A stretch of DNA of 48,450 bases from JANQEA01 sp964466035. GTDB lineage: Bacteria; Bipolaricaulota; Bipolaricaulia; UBA7950; UBA9294. Below, piece after piece: positions 7,733-15,502 of this stretch. The stretch spans positions 1 to 48,450 of the forward strand of contig CAYXLR010000016.1 in the NCBI GenBank assembly GCA_964466035.1, given 5' to 3'. The notes below the pieces were generated by a model, which saw only the letters and a list, made by a program, of their open reading frames with translations, was not told where the DNA came from and did no database searches. A program made the translations under genes and the position numbers. Position 1 is the stretch's first letter; every line of letters begins with the position of its first letter.

Positions 7733-8659
7733 ATGGGGGCTGAGATGCCGCGGCTCGAGGGAATCTTCCCGCCGATCCCGACGCCGTTCGACGCGGACGG
7801 CGAGATCGACCTCCCCGCGCTCGCCGGGAACCTCGGCTGGTGGAGCCGGTTCGATCTGGCCGGGATCGTCGTCCTCGGCTCGAACGGCGAGGCGGTCCTG
7901 CTCGACGAGGCGGAGAAGCTCCGCTTGGTCGAGGCGGCGAGAGCGGGAACCCCCGAAGATCGCGCGGTCATCGTCGGGACCGGGCTCCAGTCGACGCGAG
8001 CGACGATCGCCCTCACGCGGGCCGCCGCGGACGCCGGCGCCGATTTCGCCCTCGTCCTGCCGCCGTCCTACTACGAGGGGCAGATGACCGACGTCGCGCT
8101 CGGACGGCACTTCCGAACCGTCGCCGACGCCTCGCCGATCCCCTTGGTCCTGTACAACGTGCCGGCGTGCACCGGGATCGACCTGAGCGCGGAGCTGATC
8201 GTCGACCTCGCCGGCCACGGCAACATCGTCGGCCTGAAGGAATCGAGCGGGGACGTCGTCAAGCTCGGCCGGATCCGCGGCGAGGCGGGCGAAAGGATCC
8301 GGCTCTTCGCCGGATCGGCGGACTTCCTGCTGCCGGCGCTCACCGTCGGCGCGGTCGGCGGCGTGCTCGCGCTGGCGAACGTCGCGCCGGAGGCGTGCGT
8401 CGAAATCCACCGGCGGTTCGCGGAAGGGGACGTCGACGGGGCGAGAGAGATCCAGGTTCGGATGATCCCGGCGAACATCGCGGTGACGCGGCGATGGGGC
8501 GTGCCCGGACTGAAGGCGGCGATGGAGATGCTCGGGCTGCGCGGCGGCCCGGTGCGACCGCCGCTCCTTCCGCTCGGCGAGGAGCAGCGCCGAGCGCTGC
8601 GTTCGATCCTGATCGAGGCGCGGATCCTCGATCCCGAGAAGGAGGCGACCGTCCGATGA
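7733..8659 (+). CDS. 4-hydroxy-2-oxoglutarate aldolase-like protein (DapA/NAL superfamily, HOGA1 type)
   Basis: A 308-residue TIM-barrel aldolase. The Schiff-base lysine is Lys169 (GLKESSGD) and the catalytic tyrosine Tyr141 (LYNVPACTGID). It matches mammalian HOGA1, as I recall it, better than dihydrodipicolinate synthase: the N-terminal motif is GSNGEA rather than GTTGE, and the C-terminus AVTRRWGVPGLKAAME...GGPVRPPL is close to the HOGA1 ending. HOGA1 cleaves 4-hydroxy-2-oxoglutarate to pyruvate and glyoxylate, the last step of hydroxyproline breakdown. The next gene, overlapping by ATGA, encodes an AGXT-like enzyme that would consume glyoxylate, which supports the call. The first ATG (7733) has no ribosome binding site but lies six bases after TACAGT (7721-7726); Met5 is the alternative start. 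A 2-keto-3-deoxy-sugar aldolase remains possible. Confidence 0.8.
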   Translation: MGAEMPRLEGIFPPIPTPFDADGEIDLPALAGNLGWWSRFDLAGIVVLGSNGEAVLLDEAEKLRLVEAARAGTPEDRAVIVGTGLQSTRATIALTRAAADAGADFALVLPPSYYEGQMTDVALGRHFRTVADASPIPLVLYNVPACTGIDLSAELIVDLAGHGNIVGLKESSGDVVKLGRIRGEAGERIRLFAGSADFLLPALTVGAVGGVLALANVAPEACVEIHRRFAEGDVDGAREIQVRMIPANIAVTRRWGVPGLKAAMEMLGLRGGPVRPPLLPLGEEQRRALRSILIEARILDPEKEATVR

Positions 8660-9822
8660 AGGACCGCCCGCTGCTGATGATCCCGGGGCCGATCGAGTTC
8701 GATCCGGCCGTCCTCCGGGCGCTCGGCGCCCCGACGACGAGCCACGTCTCGCCCGACTTCATCGACACGTTCGGCCGGGCGCTCGAGCGGATGCGCGAGG
8801 TATGGCTGGCTCCGACCGGGCAGCCGTTCGTCCTCGCCGGCTCGGGGACGCTGGCGATGGACGCCGTCGGGGCGAACCTGGTCGAGCCGGGCGACCGGGC
8901 GTTGGTCCTCTCCACCGGCGTCTTTGGCGACCGGTTCGAGGACCTGCTCTCCCGCTATGGGGCCGAGGTAACCGCGATCCGCGCCCCGGTCGGCGAGACG
9001 ATCGACTTCGCGGAGGTCGAGGCGACGCTCGGGTCGGGCGACTACAAGCTGATGACGGCGACGCACGTCGACACGTCGACCGGCGTCCGGATCGACGCCG
9101 AGCGGTTCGGCGCGTTGGGCCGCGAGCACGGCCTGTTCACGGTGCTCGACGGCGTCTGCTCGGTCGCCGGGGAGGCGCTTCGCCAGGAGGCGTGGGGGAT
9201 CGACGTCGTCCTGACCGCGTCGCAGAAGGCGATCGGCGTCCCGCCCGGCCTCGCGCTCTTGGTGGTCAGTCAGAACCTGCTGTGCGCGTGGGGCAAGCGG
9301 AGGACGAAGGTCGCCAACTACTACGCCGACTGGGCGAAGTGGCTCCCGATCATGGCGGCCTACGAGAAGCGGGTGCCGAGCTACTTCGGGACGCCGGCGG
9401 TGAACCTCGTCTGCGCCCTCGACGTCAGCCTCGGGCAGATCCTCGAAGAGGGGATGGAGGAGCGCGTCGCGCGCCACGAGCGGCTCGGGCGCGCCTGCCG
9501 CGCCGCGATCCGGGCGCTCGGCCTCGGTCAGATCCCGACGTCCGACGAGCACGCCGCGAACACGCTCTCCGCGCCGCGATACCCGAAGGGCGTCCACGGC
9601 ACCGACCTCCTCCCGAGGATCCGCGAGGCCGGCGCGATCCTCGCCGGCGGCCTCCATCCGGAGATCCGATCGGAGTCCTTCCGCATCGGCCACATGGGGG
9701 CGACGGGCCCCGGCGACCTGCTCGCGACGGTCGGCGCGATCGAGGCGGGGCTGCGGGCCTGCGGCCACGACTTCGAGCTCGGCAGCGGCGTCGCGGCTGC
9801 GCAGTCGATCCTGTTCGGATAG
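8656..9822 (+). CDS. Alanine/serine-glyoxylate aminotransferase family (class V, AGXT-like)
   Basis: A 388-residue PLP enzyme. The N-terminal MIPGPIEFDPAVLRALG and ATHVDTSTGV are typical of the AGXT/serine-glyoxylate subgroup, and the PLP lysine is Lys191 in TASQKAIGVPPG, almost the mammalian AGXT motif. The C-terminus carries FRIGHMGATGPGDLL. The enzyme is expected to transfer an amino group from alanine or serine to glyoxylate, giving glycine. It overlaps the upstream aldolase gene by four bases, so aldolase-produced glyoxylate would be removed by a co-translated partner. Cytosolic; no signal peptide. Relatives that act as purine-catabolism or phosphoserine transaminases are less likely given this partner. 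Confidence 0.88.
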   Translation: MKDRPLLMIPGPIEFDPAVLRALGAPTTSHVSPDFIDTFGRALERMREVWLAPTGQPFVLAGSGTLAMDAVGANLVEPGDRALVLSTGVFGDRFEDLLSRYGAEVTAIRAPVGETIDFAEVEATLGSGDYKLMTATHVDTSTGVRIDAERFGALGREHGLFTVLDGVCSVAGEALRQEAWGIDVVLTASQKAIGVPPGLALLVVSQNLLCAWGKRRTKVANYYADWAKWLPIMAAYEKRVPSYFGTPAVNLVCALDVSLGQILEEGMEERVARHERLGRACRAAIRALGLGQIPTSDEHAANTLSAPRYPKGVHGTDLLPRIREAGAILAGGLHPEIRSESFRIGHMGATGPGDLLATVGAIEAGLRACGHDFELGSGVAAAQSILFG

Positions 9823-9857
9823 CATGGACCGTCGCGCGGTGGGCGAGGGAGGACCCG

Positions 9858-10712
9858 ATGAAGCGGAGACGGAAGAAGAAGGAGAAGAAGCCGGCGTGGA
9901 TCCTCCGGTTGGTCTGGCACTTCGGATACAAGCCGGGGCGCGTCATGCGGGAGGTCCTCGAGTGGACCGAGGTCCTCGTCGTCGCCGGGATCCTCGCCGT
10001 GCTGATCATGAGCTTCGTCACCGTCCGGATGCACGTGCCGACCGGGTCGATGATCCCGACGATCGATCCGAAGGACTCGTTCTTCGTCGACCGGATCACC
10101 TACTACTTCCGCGATCCGAAGCCTGGGGACATCGTCGTCTTCCGCCACACCGAGCAGGTACTCGTCCGCTCGGTGGACGAAGGTTCGATCGCCGAAGCCG
10201 CGGGCGTGACGCCCGGTGACCAGCTCCTCTATCTGAACAGCGAGCCGGTCTACTCGACCGAAGCGGCCGATTCGCACCTCGCCTCCCTGCCGGACGGCGC
10301 CGAGATCCGGCTGACGGTCGTCGGCGGCCGCCAGTACGAGCTCGGAAGCAAGGCGGCCGACGGCGCGGCCCTCGCGGACCTCGGGATCGAGACGCGTGAG
10401 CAGAGGATGCGCTACGTCAAGCGCCTCATCGCGGTCGGTGGGCAGACAGTCCAGATCGTGGGCGGCGACCTCTACGTCGACGGCGAGAAGCTGACCGATC
10501 CGCGATTCGACCGCTACTACTACTCCAACGACCCGCGCTTCCGCTACGGCGTCGAGCCGACCCTCGTGCCCGAGGGGCACTACTTCGTCCTCGGCGACAA
10601 CTCGCAGAACTCGTTCGACTCGCGCTTCTGGGGGTTCGTCGACGAGAAGGACTTCATCGGCGAGCCGTACCTGCGCGTCTGGCCGCTCGATCGATTCGGC
10701 CTGATGCGGTAG
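9858..10712 (+). CDS. lepB: Signal peptidase I with an internal PDZ domain
   Basis: A 284-residue membrane protease. A very basic N-terminus (MKRRRKKKEKK) precedes one transmembrane helix (about residues 38-56). Catalytic Ser64 lies in PTGSMIPTI, the general base Lys188 in MRYVKRLIAVGG, and the conserved GDNSQNSFDSR box at 246-256. Between KPGDIVVF (about 95) and the Lys box there is an extra segment of about 75 residues containing GSIAEAAGVTPGDQLLYLNSEPV, the carboxylate-loop and GD pattern of a PDZ domain. PDZ domains bind C-termini or unfolded chains, so this enzyme may recruit particular substrates (inference). The gene follows the aminotransferase by 35 bp with GGGAGG before its ATG. Confidence 0.92.
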   Translation: MKRRRKKKEKKPAWILRLVWHFGYKPGRVMREVLEWTEVLVVAGILAVLIMSFVTVRMHVPTGSMIPTIDPKDSFFVDRITYYFRDPKPGDIVVFRHTEQVLVRSVDEGSIAEAAGVTPGDQLLYLNSEPVYSTEAADSHLASLPDGAEIRLTVVGGRQYELGSKAADGAALADLGIETREQRMRYVKRLIAVGGQTVQIVGGDLYVDGEKLTDPRFDRYYYSNDPRFRYGVEPTLVPEGHYFVLGDNSQNSFDSRFWGFVDEKDFIGEPYLRVWPLDRFGLMR

Positions 10713-10714
10713 GC

Positions 10715-11680
10715 CTAGTCGCTCGGCGCGTCGGTTCGGAGCTCGGGCGATGCGTAGATCGCGTTCGGCGCCGGGCCGCCGTCGAGGATCGCCTCGATCG
10801 TCTCGGCCAGTACCGGATGCGCGTGCATGTCGACGTGGTCCATCCCGATGCACGCGACGTTCTCCGCCTCGGGAAGGTACGCCGAGGCCATCAGCACGAC
10901 GAGGTCCGAACCCTGCCAAGCGAGGCCGGCGTCGACGCACTCGCGCAGGCACGCCTCTTCGTCGCGGCGGAGGCCGCAGCCGAAGCACGTCTGTCCGGCC
11001 ATGGAGACGTATCGGACGTCCGGACGAAGCGACGTCAGGCGGTCGTCGACCACGCGATCCCGATTCAGCAGCTCGAGGAACGTCCCCTCCGGGCTCAGCT
11101 GCCGTCCGAGGCGGCTCAGCCACGTGCCGAACGTCACGAGGTACGCGCCGTGGTGCGGACCGGCGACGGTGATCAGCGTGCGGACGTCGCCGCGGTACTC
11201 GGTCCCGTAGTCGGGGAAGTCGTCGTCGCCGAGGATCCCGTCGAAGTCGTCGGCCTCGAGGTAGGCGCGGGCGACGAGGGCGCCCATGCTGTGGGCGACG
11301 ACGTCGACTTCCGGCACGGAGACCGTGTCCGTGATCCACGCGATCTCGTCGGCCAGACGGTCGGCGTAGAACCGGAGGTCGCGGACCGTCGGCTCGTACG
11401 GGAGCGCGTAGTCGGAGAGGAAGACGTCCCGATGCTCCGCGTCGCCGGCCGGGAGGTGGAACAGGTTGTGTCCCGTCTCGATCTCGATCGTCTGGGTCTG
11501 GGCGATCGGGCGGCCGGCGAGCCGCTCGGCGACGTCCGCCCAGAGCTCCGTCGCGCGGAAGCCGGGGATCGGCTGGAAGCCGTAGACGAGGAGGACCGGA
11601 GGGCCGGCGGCGAAGGCGACGGACGACAGCGCGACGAGAACGGAAAAGAAGACCAGCACACTACAGAGGCCGGCCTTCAT
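10715..11680 (-). CDS. Secreted alpha/beta-hydrolase, lipase/esterase (PGAP1/LipA-like)
   Basis: A 321-residue protein with a Sec signal (MKAGLCSVLVFFSVLVALSS...AFA) and the lipase opening PPVLLVYGFQPIPG. The nucleophile elbow is VVAHSMGALVARAYLE (GxSxG variant AHSMG), and TLITVAGPHHGAYL follows as in triacylglycerol lipases. A late His (DHVDMHAHPVL) is a plausible triad member. Two Cys clusters (CFGCGL and ACLREC) suggest disulfides. It is expected to cleave ester bonds outside the cell. Start ATG 11680 follows GGGGGAG; longer in-frame starts lie upstream but lack a site. It converges on lepB, with only two bases between the stop codons. Confidence 0.82.
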   Translation of the reverse strand: MKAGLCSVLVFFSVLVALSSVAFAAGPPVLLVYGFQPIPGFRATELWADVAERLAGRPIAQTQTIEIETGHNLFHLPAGDAEHRDVFLSDYALPYEPTVRDLRFYADRLADEIAWITDTVSVPEVDVVAHSMGALVARAYLEADDFDGILGDDDFPDYGTEYRGDVRTLITVAGPHHGAYLVTFGTWLSRLGRQLSPEGTFLELLNRDRVVDDRLTSLRPDVRYVSMAGQTCFGCGLRRDEEACLRECVDAGLAWQGSDLVVLMASAYLPEAENVACIGMDHVDMHAHPVLAETIEAILDGGPAPNAIYASPELRTDAPSD

Positions 11681-11838
11681 CGAGCTCCCCCGCGCGGTTC
11701 CGTCCCGTTCGCACTCGCCTTCCTCCTTGCGTTCTTGTGCGCACGGAGTGTAGCGAATCCCCCGGGCGGGCACACCGACCGTCCGCGCCCGCAGGACCGT
11801 CGGGTATCATCGGCGGAAGAACCGGAAGGAGGAACCGC

Positions 11839-12354
11839 ATGAAGCGTGACATCGAGTGGGTCGAGGGGGCGAAGCGGCTGCGCGACGCGCTGACGGCCAA
11901 CGGGGTGTTCCTCGTCGCGCTCGACGCGAACGGGAAACCGAACCCGATGACGATCGGGTGGGGGCAGGTGGGGATCGTGTGGAGCCGCCCGATGTTCACG
12001 GCGCTCGTCCGGACGAGCCGGTACACGTACGAATGCCTGCGGTCGTCGGATTCGTTCACGATCAACGTCCCGCCGCGCGGCGGACTGAAGGACGCGCTGA
12101 CGCTCTGCGGGACGAAGTCGGGGCGGGACCTCGACAAGGCCGCGGCGTGCGGTCTCACCATGGTCCCCGGGAAGGCGGTCGAGACGCCGGTCATCGACGA
12201 GTGCGCGCTGCACTACGAGTGCCGGATCGTCGCCCGGACGCAGCAGGAACGGGAGGACTTCCGCTCCGACGAGGTGCTCGACCGGTTCTACGCGAACGGC
12301 GACCATCACCTGGTCGTCTTCGGCGAGATCGTCGCTTCTTACGCCTCCGGCTGA
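11839..12354 (+). CDS. Flavin reductase-like, FMN-binding split-barrel protein
   Basis: A 171-residue protein of the flavin reductase/flavoredoxin family. NPMTIGWGQVGIVWSRPMF and the following VRTSRYTYECL form the FMN-binding part, and SDSFTINVP is a conserved strand. Members reduce flavin with NAD(P)H or carry electrons. The ATG is fixed by AAGGAGGAA upstream. It stands alone between divergent and tandem neighbours, so its partner is unknown. Confidence 0.85.
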   Translation: MKRDIEWVEGAKRLRDALTANGVFLVALDANGKPNPMTIGWGQVGIVWSRPMFTALVRTSRYTYECLRSSDSFTINVPPRGGLKDALTLCGTKSGRDLDKAAACGLTMVPGKAVETPVIDECALHYECRIVARTQQEREDFRSDEVLDRFYANGDHHLVVFGEIVASYASG

Positions 12355-12367
12355 TGCCGCGCGGCAC

Positions 12368-12395
12368 TTGCCCTCCTTCCGGAGAAGCCTAGACT
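12368..12395 (+). promoter_or_regulatory. Sigma70-like promoter TTGCCC-16-TAGACT
   Basis: Hexamers at 12368-12373 and 12390-12395 with 16-bp spacing, ending 17 bases before the ABC ATPase ATG. The start is expected near 12402. Confidence 0.45.
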
Positions 12396-12412
12396 CTCGT
12401 TCGGAGGGAAGG

Positions 12413-13144
12413 ATGACGCGCGTACGGTTTGACGGGCTGACGAAGCGGTATCCCGACGTGGTCGCGGTCGACCGGCTGACGCTCGACGTCGAGTCGGGAG
12501 AGCTGATCGCCGTCGTCGGGCCGACGGGCTGCGGGAAGACGACGCTCCTGCGGCTGATCGCCGGCCTGACCGAGCCGACCGAGGGGAGCGTCTTGTTCGA
12601 CGGTGAAGCGGTCGACCGTCTGCCGGCCGGGGAGCGGCGCGTCCGGATGGTCTTCCAGGACTACGCCCTCTATCCGCACCTGAAGGTGTTCTCCGATCGG
12701 GGGTACTCCAACCTCGGCTTCCCGCTCAACCTCCGGCGGACGAAGCCCGACCGGCTCCGAAGAATCGTCGACGGGATCGCCGCGCGGATCGGGATCAGCG
12801 AGCGGCTCTACCCGCGCCGTCCGAGGCAGCTCTCGGAGGGGGAGAAGCAGCGCGTCGCGTTCGGACGCGCCGTCGCCCTGCCGCCGCGGATCCTCCTCCT
12901 CGACGAGCCGTTCTCCAACCTCGATCCGATCAGCCGCACGACCGCTCGAAAGGAGTTGCGGGTGCGCCACGACGAGGATCGGATCACGACGATCTACGTC
13001 ACCCACAACCTCGAGGACGCGTTCGCCGTCGCCGACCGGATCGCGGTGATGGACGAGGGACGGATCGTCCAGGTTGGGACGCCGGACGAGATCCGCGAGC
13101 GGCCGGCGAGCGAGCTCGTCCGCGCCCTGATCGAGAGCCGGTAG
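12413..13144 (+). CDS. Lone ABC transporter ATP-binding protein
   Basis: A 243-residue ATPase with Walker A GPTGCGKTT, Q-loop VFQDYALYPH, a signature LSEGEKQRVAFGRA (LSGGQ in most relatives), Walker B RILLLDEPFSNLD and the switch His in YVTHNLEDAF. The sequence resembles the ATPases of sugar/polyamine/iron importers (MalK/PotA/FbpC type), but it ends right after the nucleotide-binding domain with no TOBE regulatory domain. No permease or binding protein is adjacent, so its partner is encoded elsewhere. ATG 12413 follows GGAGGGAAGG. Confidence 0.88.
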   Translation: MTRVRFDGLTKRYPDVVAVDRLTLDVESGELIAVVGPTGCGKTTLLRLIAGLTEPTEGSVLFDGEAVDRLPAGERRVRMVFQDYALYPHLKVFSDRGYSNLGFPLNLRRTKPDRLRRIVDGIAARIGISERLYPRRPRQLSEGEKQRVAFGRAVALPPRILLLDEPFSNLDPISRTTARKELRVRHDEDRITTIYVTHNLEDAFAVADRIAVMDEGRIVQVGTPDEIRERPASELVRALIESR

Positions 13145-13152
13145 CGACCGAC

Positions 13153-13704
13153 TCAGCCCTCGACCCGGACGGCGCCGTCCTCGCGTTCGTCGTCGTGGAG
13201 GACGGAGATGACGACCTCCTCGCGGACGGACGCCCTCGCCGGCACGGATTGGCGGAGCGTCACGCACGCCCCGATCCGAGCGTCGTCGCCGATCGTGATC
13301 GGCCCGAGGAGCGTCGATTGCGCCCCCAGCAGCACGCGGTTCCCGACCGTCGGATGGCGCTTCCCGCCGTTCCGCTTCACGCCGCCGAGGGTCACCCCCT
13401 GGTAGATGAGCACGTCGTCGCCGATGACGGCCGTCTCGCCGATCACGACGCCCATCCCGTGGTCGATGACGATCCGCCGACCGAGCCGCGCGGCGGGGTG
13501 GATCTCGATCCCGGTCCGGCGCCGGACGACGTGCGACAGCCATCGAGCGAGGAGCTTGGCGCCGTGAAGCCAGAGCCAGTGGCTGATCCGATGCATCCAG
13601 ATCGCCCAGACGCCGGGCGTCGCGAGGACGATCTCCAGCGCGTTCCGCGCCGCGGGGTCCTTCTCCTTCACGGCCCGGATGTCTTCTCGGATTCGCCTAA
13701 GCAT
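13153..13704 (-). CDS. cysE: Serine O-acetyltransferase
   Basis: A 183-residue, short-form serine acetyltransferase like those of Gram-positives. The active-site stretch is GRRIVIDHGMGVVIGETAVIGD, with the catalytic His, and the hexapeptide repeats run through YQGVTLGGVKRNGGKRHPTVGNRV. It acetylates serine with acetyl-CoA for cysteine synthesis. It overlaps cysK by eight bases, so the two are translationally coupled. The C-terminus (VISVLHDDEREDGAVRVEG) does not end in Ile, the residue that docks into CysK in the classical cysteine synthase complex, so that complex may not form here. Confidence 0.92.
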   Translation of the reverse strand: MLRRIREDIRAVKEKDPAARNALEIVLATPGVWAIWMHRISHWLWLHGAKLLARWLSHVVRRRTGIEIHPAARLGRRIVIDHGMGVVIGETAVIGDDVLIYQGVTLGGVKRNGGKRHPTVGNRVLLGAQSTLLGPITIGDDARIGACVTLRQSVPARASVREEVVISVLHDDEREDGAVRVEG

Positions 13705-14629
13705 CGTCGACCTCCCACAGATCGCTCGACAGGTACTTCTCGCCGCCGTCCGGCAGGACGACGACGATCACCGCGCCGTCCGAGGTCGGCCGCCCCGCGA
13801 CCGCGACCGTCGCGGCGAGGGCCGCCCCGGACGAGATCCCGGCGAAGATCCCCTCGGACCGGGCGAGGTGGCGGGTCCACCGCGCGGCGTCGTCGTCCGT
13901 CACGGCGACGACTTCGTCGAGCCGTTCGAGCTCGAGGATCGAAGGGCGGAAGCCGGCGCCGATCCCCTGGATCGCGTGCTTCCCGGCCCGCCCTTCGGTG
14001 AGGGACGGGGAGCCGGACGGCTCGACGCCGATCACGCGGACGGACGGCTTCACCCGCTTCAGCGCCCGCGCGAGGCCGGTCGCGGTCCCGCCGGTTCCGA
14101 TCCCGGCGACGACGATGTCGACCGCGCCGTCCGTGTCGGCCCAGATCTCCTGGGCCGTCGTCCGCTCGTGGGCCCGGGGGTTCGCCGGATTGTCGAACTG
14201 CCCGGGGACGAACGCCCCCGGCGTCTCCTCTGCGATCCGCTCGGCCCCGGCGATCGCCCCGCGCATCCCGTCGGCGCCCGGGGTCAGCACGACCTCGGCC
14301 CCGAGCGCCCGGAGCATCGTCCGCCGTTCGACGGTCATCGTGTCGGGCATCGTCAGGATCACCCGATACCCCTTCACCGTGCCGACCACGGCGAGGGCGA
14401 TCCCGGTGTTGCCGGATGTCGGCTCGACGATGACGCCTCCCTCGGCGAGCGCGCCGCGCGCCTCGGCGTCTTCGATCATCGCCAAAGCGATCCGGTCCTT
14501 GACGCTTCCGACGGGGTTGAACCGCTCGAGCTTCGCGTAGATCGCCTCGGCTCGGCCGCGCTCCGTCGCGCGGAGCCGAACGAGCGGCGTGTTGCCGACC
14601 AGGTCGAGCACGGAATCCGCGACGTTCAT
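13697..14629 (-). CDS. cysK: Cysteine synthase A (O-acetylserine sulfhydrylase)
   Basis: A 310-residue PLP enzyme. The PLP lysine is Lys44 (NPVGSVKDR), the substrate loop is EPTSGNTGIA, and the phosphate-binding GIGTGGTATG follows at about residue 175. It makes cysteine from O-acetylserine and sulfide. ATG 14629 lies after GAAGGAGG. It is first of the cysK-cysE operon, read from a promoter at 14862-14834, with a short Cys-containing leader ORF between. Cystathionine beta-synthase is less likely, given the cysE partner. Confidence 0.94.
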   Translation of the reverse strand: MNVADSVLDLVGNTPLVRLRATERGRAEAIYAKLERFNPVGSVKDRIALAMIEDAEARGALAEGGVIVEPTSGNTGIALAVVGTVKGYRVILTMPDTMTVERRTMLRALGAEVVLTPGADGMRGAIAGAERIAEETPGAFVPGQFDNPANPRAHERTTAQEIWADTDGAVDIVVAGIGTGGTATGLARALKRVKPSVRVIGVEPSGSPSLTEGRAGKHAIQGIGAGFRPSILELERLDEVVAVTDDDAARWTRHLARSEGIFAGISSGAALAATVAVAGRPTSDGAVIVVVLPDGGEKYLSSDLWEVDDA

Positions 14630-14731
14630 GATGCCTCCTTCGAGGGGAACGGGAGCCGGCCCCGGGGGAACGGAGCGTCCGGGTCGGTCCGGTTCAGACG
14701 GTCAATGAAGGATGTGCGATGCGGCGTTCGA

Positions 14732-14800
14732 TCAGCCGATCGCGACGGAGGCGAGCGGAGGACAAACGCAATCACCCGTGACTCGATGTCGATGCTGCAT
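14732..14800 (-). CDS. Candidate cysteine leader peptide of the cysK-cysE operon, 22 aa
   Basis: A short ORF from ATG 14800, with GGGAGGTG seven bases upstream, to TGA 14734-14732. It contains GDCVCPPL, two Cys codons (TGC, TGT) one codon apart at residues 11 and 13. It lies about 27 bases from the predicted transcript start and 100 bases before cysK. Cys-containing leader ORFs that sense charged tRNA-Cys are known upstream of sulfur genes in actinobacteria. No clear terminator hairpin was found after it, so the mechanism is open. Confidence 0.5.
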   Translation of the reverse strand: MQHRHRVTGDCVCPPLASVAIG

Positions 14801-14833
14801 GCCGCTCACCTCCCGTTGCGCGTGAAGTGAGCC

Positions 14834-14862
14834 AGACTACAGCGGGAACCCCGCGCCGTCAA
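14834..14862 (-). promoter_or_regulatory. Sigma70-like promoter TTGACG-17-TAGTCT for cysK-cysE
   Basis: TTGACG (14862-14857) and TAGTCT (14839-14834) with 17-bp spacing on the minus strand. The start is expected near 14827, leaving a long leader of about 200 bases that contains the small ORF. Confidence 0.65.
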
Positions 14863-14902
14863 GGGGTTCGAGACGAACGCTCGTCGGGCGATGCCCGGCG
14901 AG

Positions 14903-15373
14903 CTACGGCACCCGCTTGGAGAAGGTGGCGATCTCCGGCTGGACGAGTTGCTCGTAGTCGGCGAAGGCGAGCCGGATCAGCTCCGAATGCGAGCCGGCGG
15001 AGAACGCGATCTCGAGGTCCTCGGAGAGGACGTTGGCACAGTAGACGGGCATGTCGTAGAGGTTGCCGAACGGCGGCATCGCGCCGACGTCGCAGGCGGG
15101 GAAGTAGTCCTTGAACTCCTCTTCGCTCGCCAGCTCGGCGCTCTCGGCGCCGGCGACCTCGCGGAGTCGATCGAAATCGATCTGGTGCGACGCGGGAACG
15201 ACGGCCATCGCCATCTTCCCGTCGATCTTCACCATCACCGTCTTCGCCATCAACTCTCCGGGGATGTGCGCGAGCGCGGCGACTTCCTGCGCGGTGTAGG
15301 CGGCGGAGTGCTGAATCGAGACGTACTTGATCCCGTTGTCGTCGAGGAACTTCTTGAGCTTCTGGATCGGCAT
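14903..15373 (-). CDS. ybaK: YbaK/ProX-type aminoacyl-tRNA deacylase
   Basis: A 156-residue single-domain protein. HSAAYTAQEVAALAHIPG, LMAKTVMVKIDGKMAMAVVPASHQID and PACDVGAMPPFGNLYDMPVY match the trans-editing family that hydrolyses mischarged tRNAs (Cys-tRNA-Pro for YbaK, Ala-tRNA-Pro for ProX). The exact specificity cannot be told. ATG 15373 lies after AAGGAGG. It sits near the cysteine genes, which fits a Cys-tRNA-Pro editing role, though it is transcribed separately from cysK. Confidence 0.85.
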   Translation of the reverse strand: MPIQKLKKFLDDNGIKYVSIQHSAAYTAQEVAALAHIPGELMAKTVMVKIDGKMAMAVVPASHQIDFDRLREVAGAESAELASEEEFKDYFPACDVGAMPPFGNLYDMPVYCANVLSEDLEIAFSAGSHSELIRLAFADYEQLVQPEIATFSKRVP

Positions 15374-15502
15374 GTCGACCTCCTTCCCGACCGTCCGAAC
15401 GCGCCGATACGCCTCCCAAGATAGCGACGACGGCGGCCTTCGCCAACTCGAGATCCACGGCCGACCCTTGCCAGCGGGAGGATCCGCCCCGAAGATGTCG
15501 GC

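Noticed and set aside
7514..8410. N-terminal extension of the symporter frame
   Set aside because: It runs antisense through the aldolase gene and has no family similarity; ATG 7513 has a good ribosome site and starts the normal SSS N-terminus.
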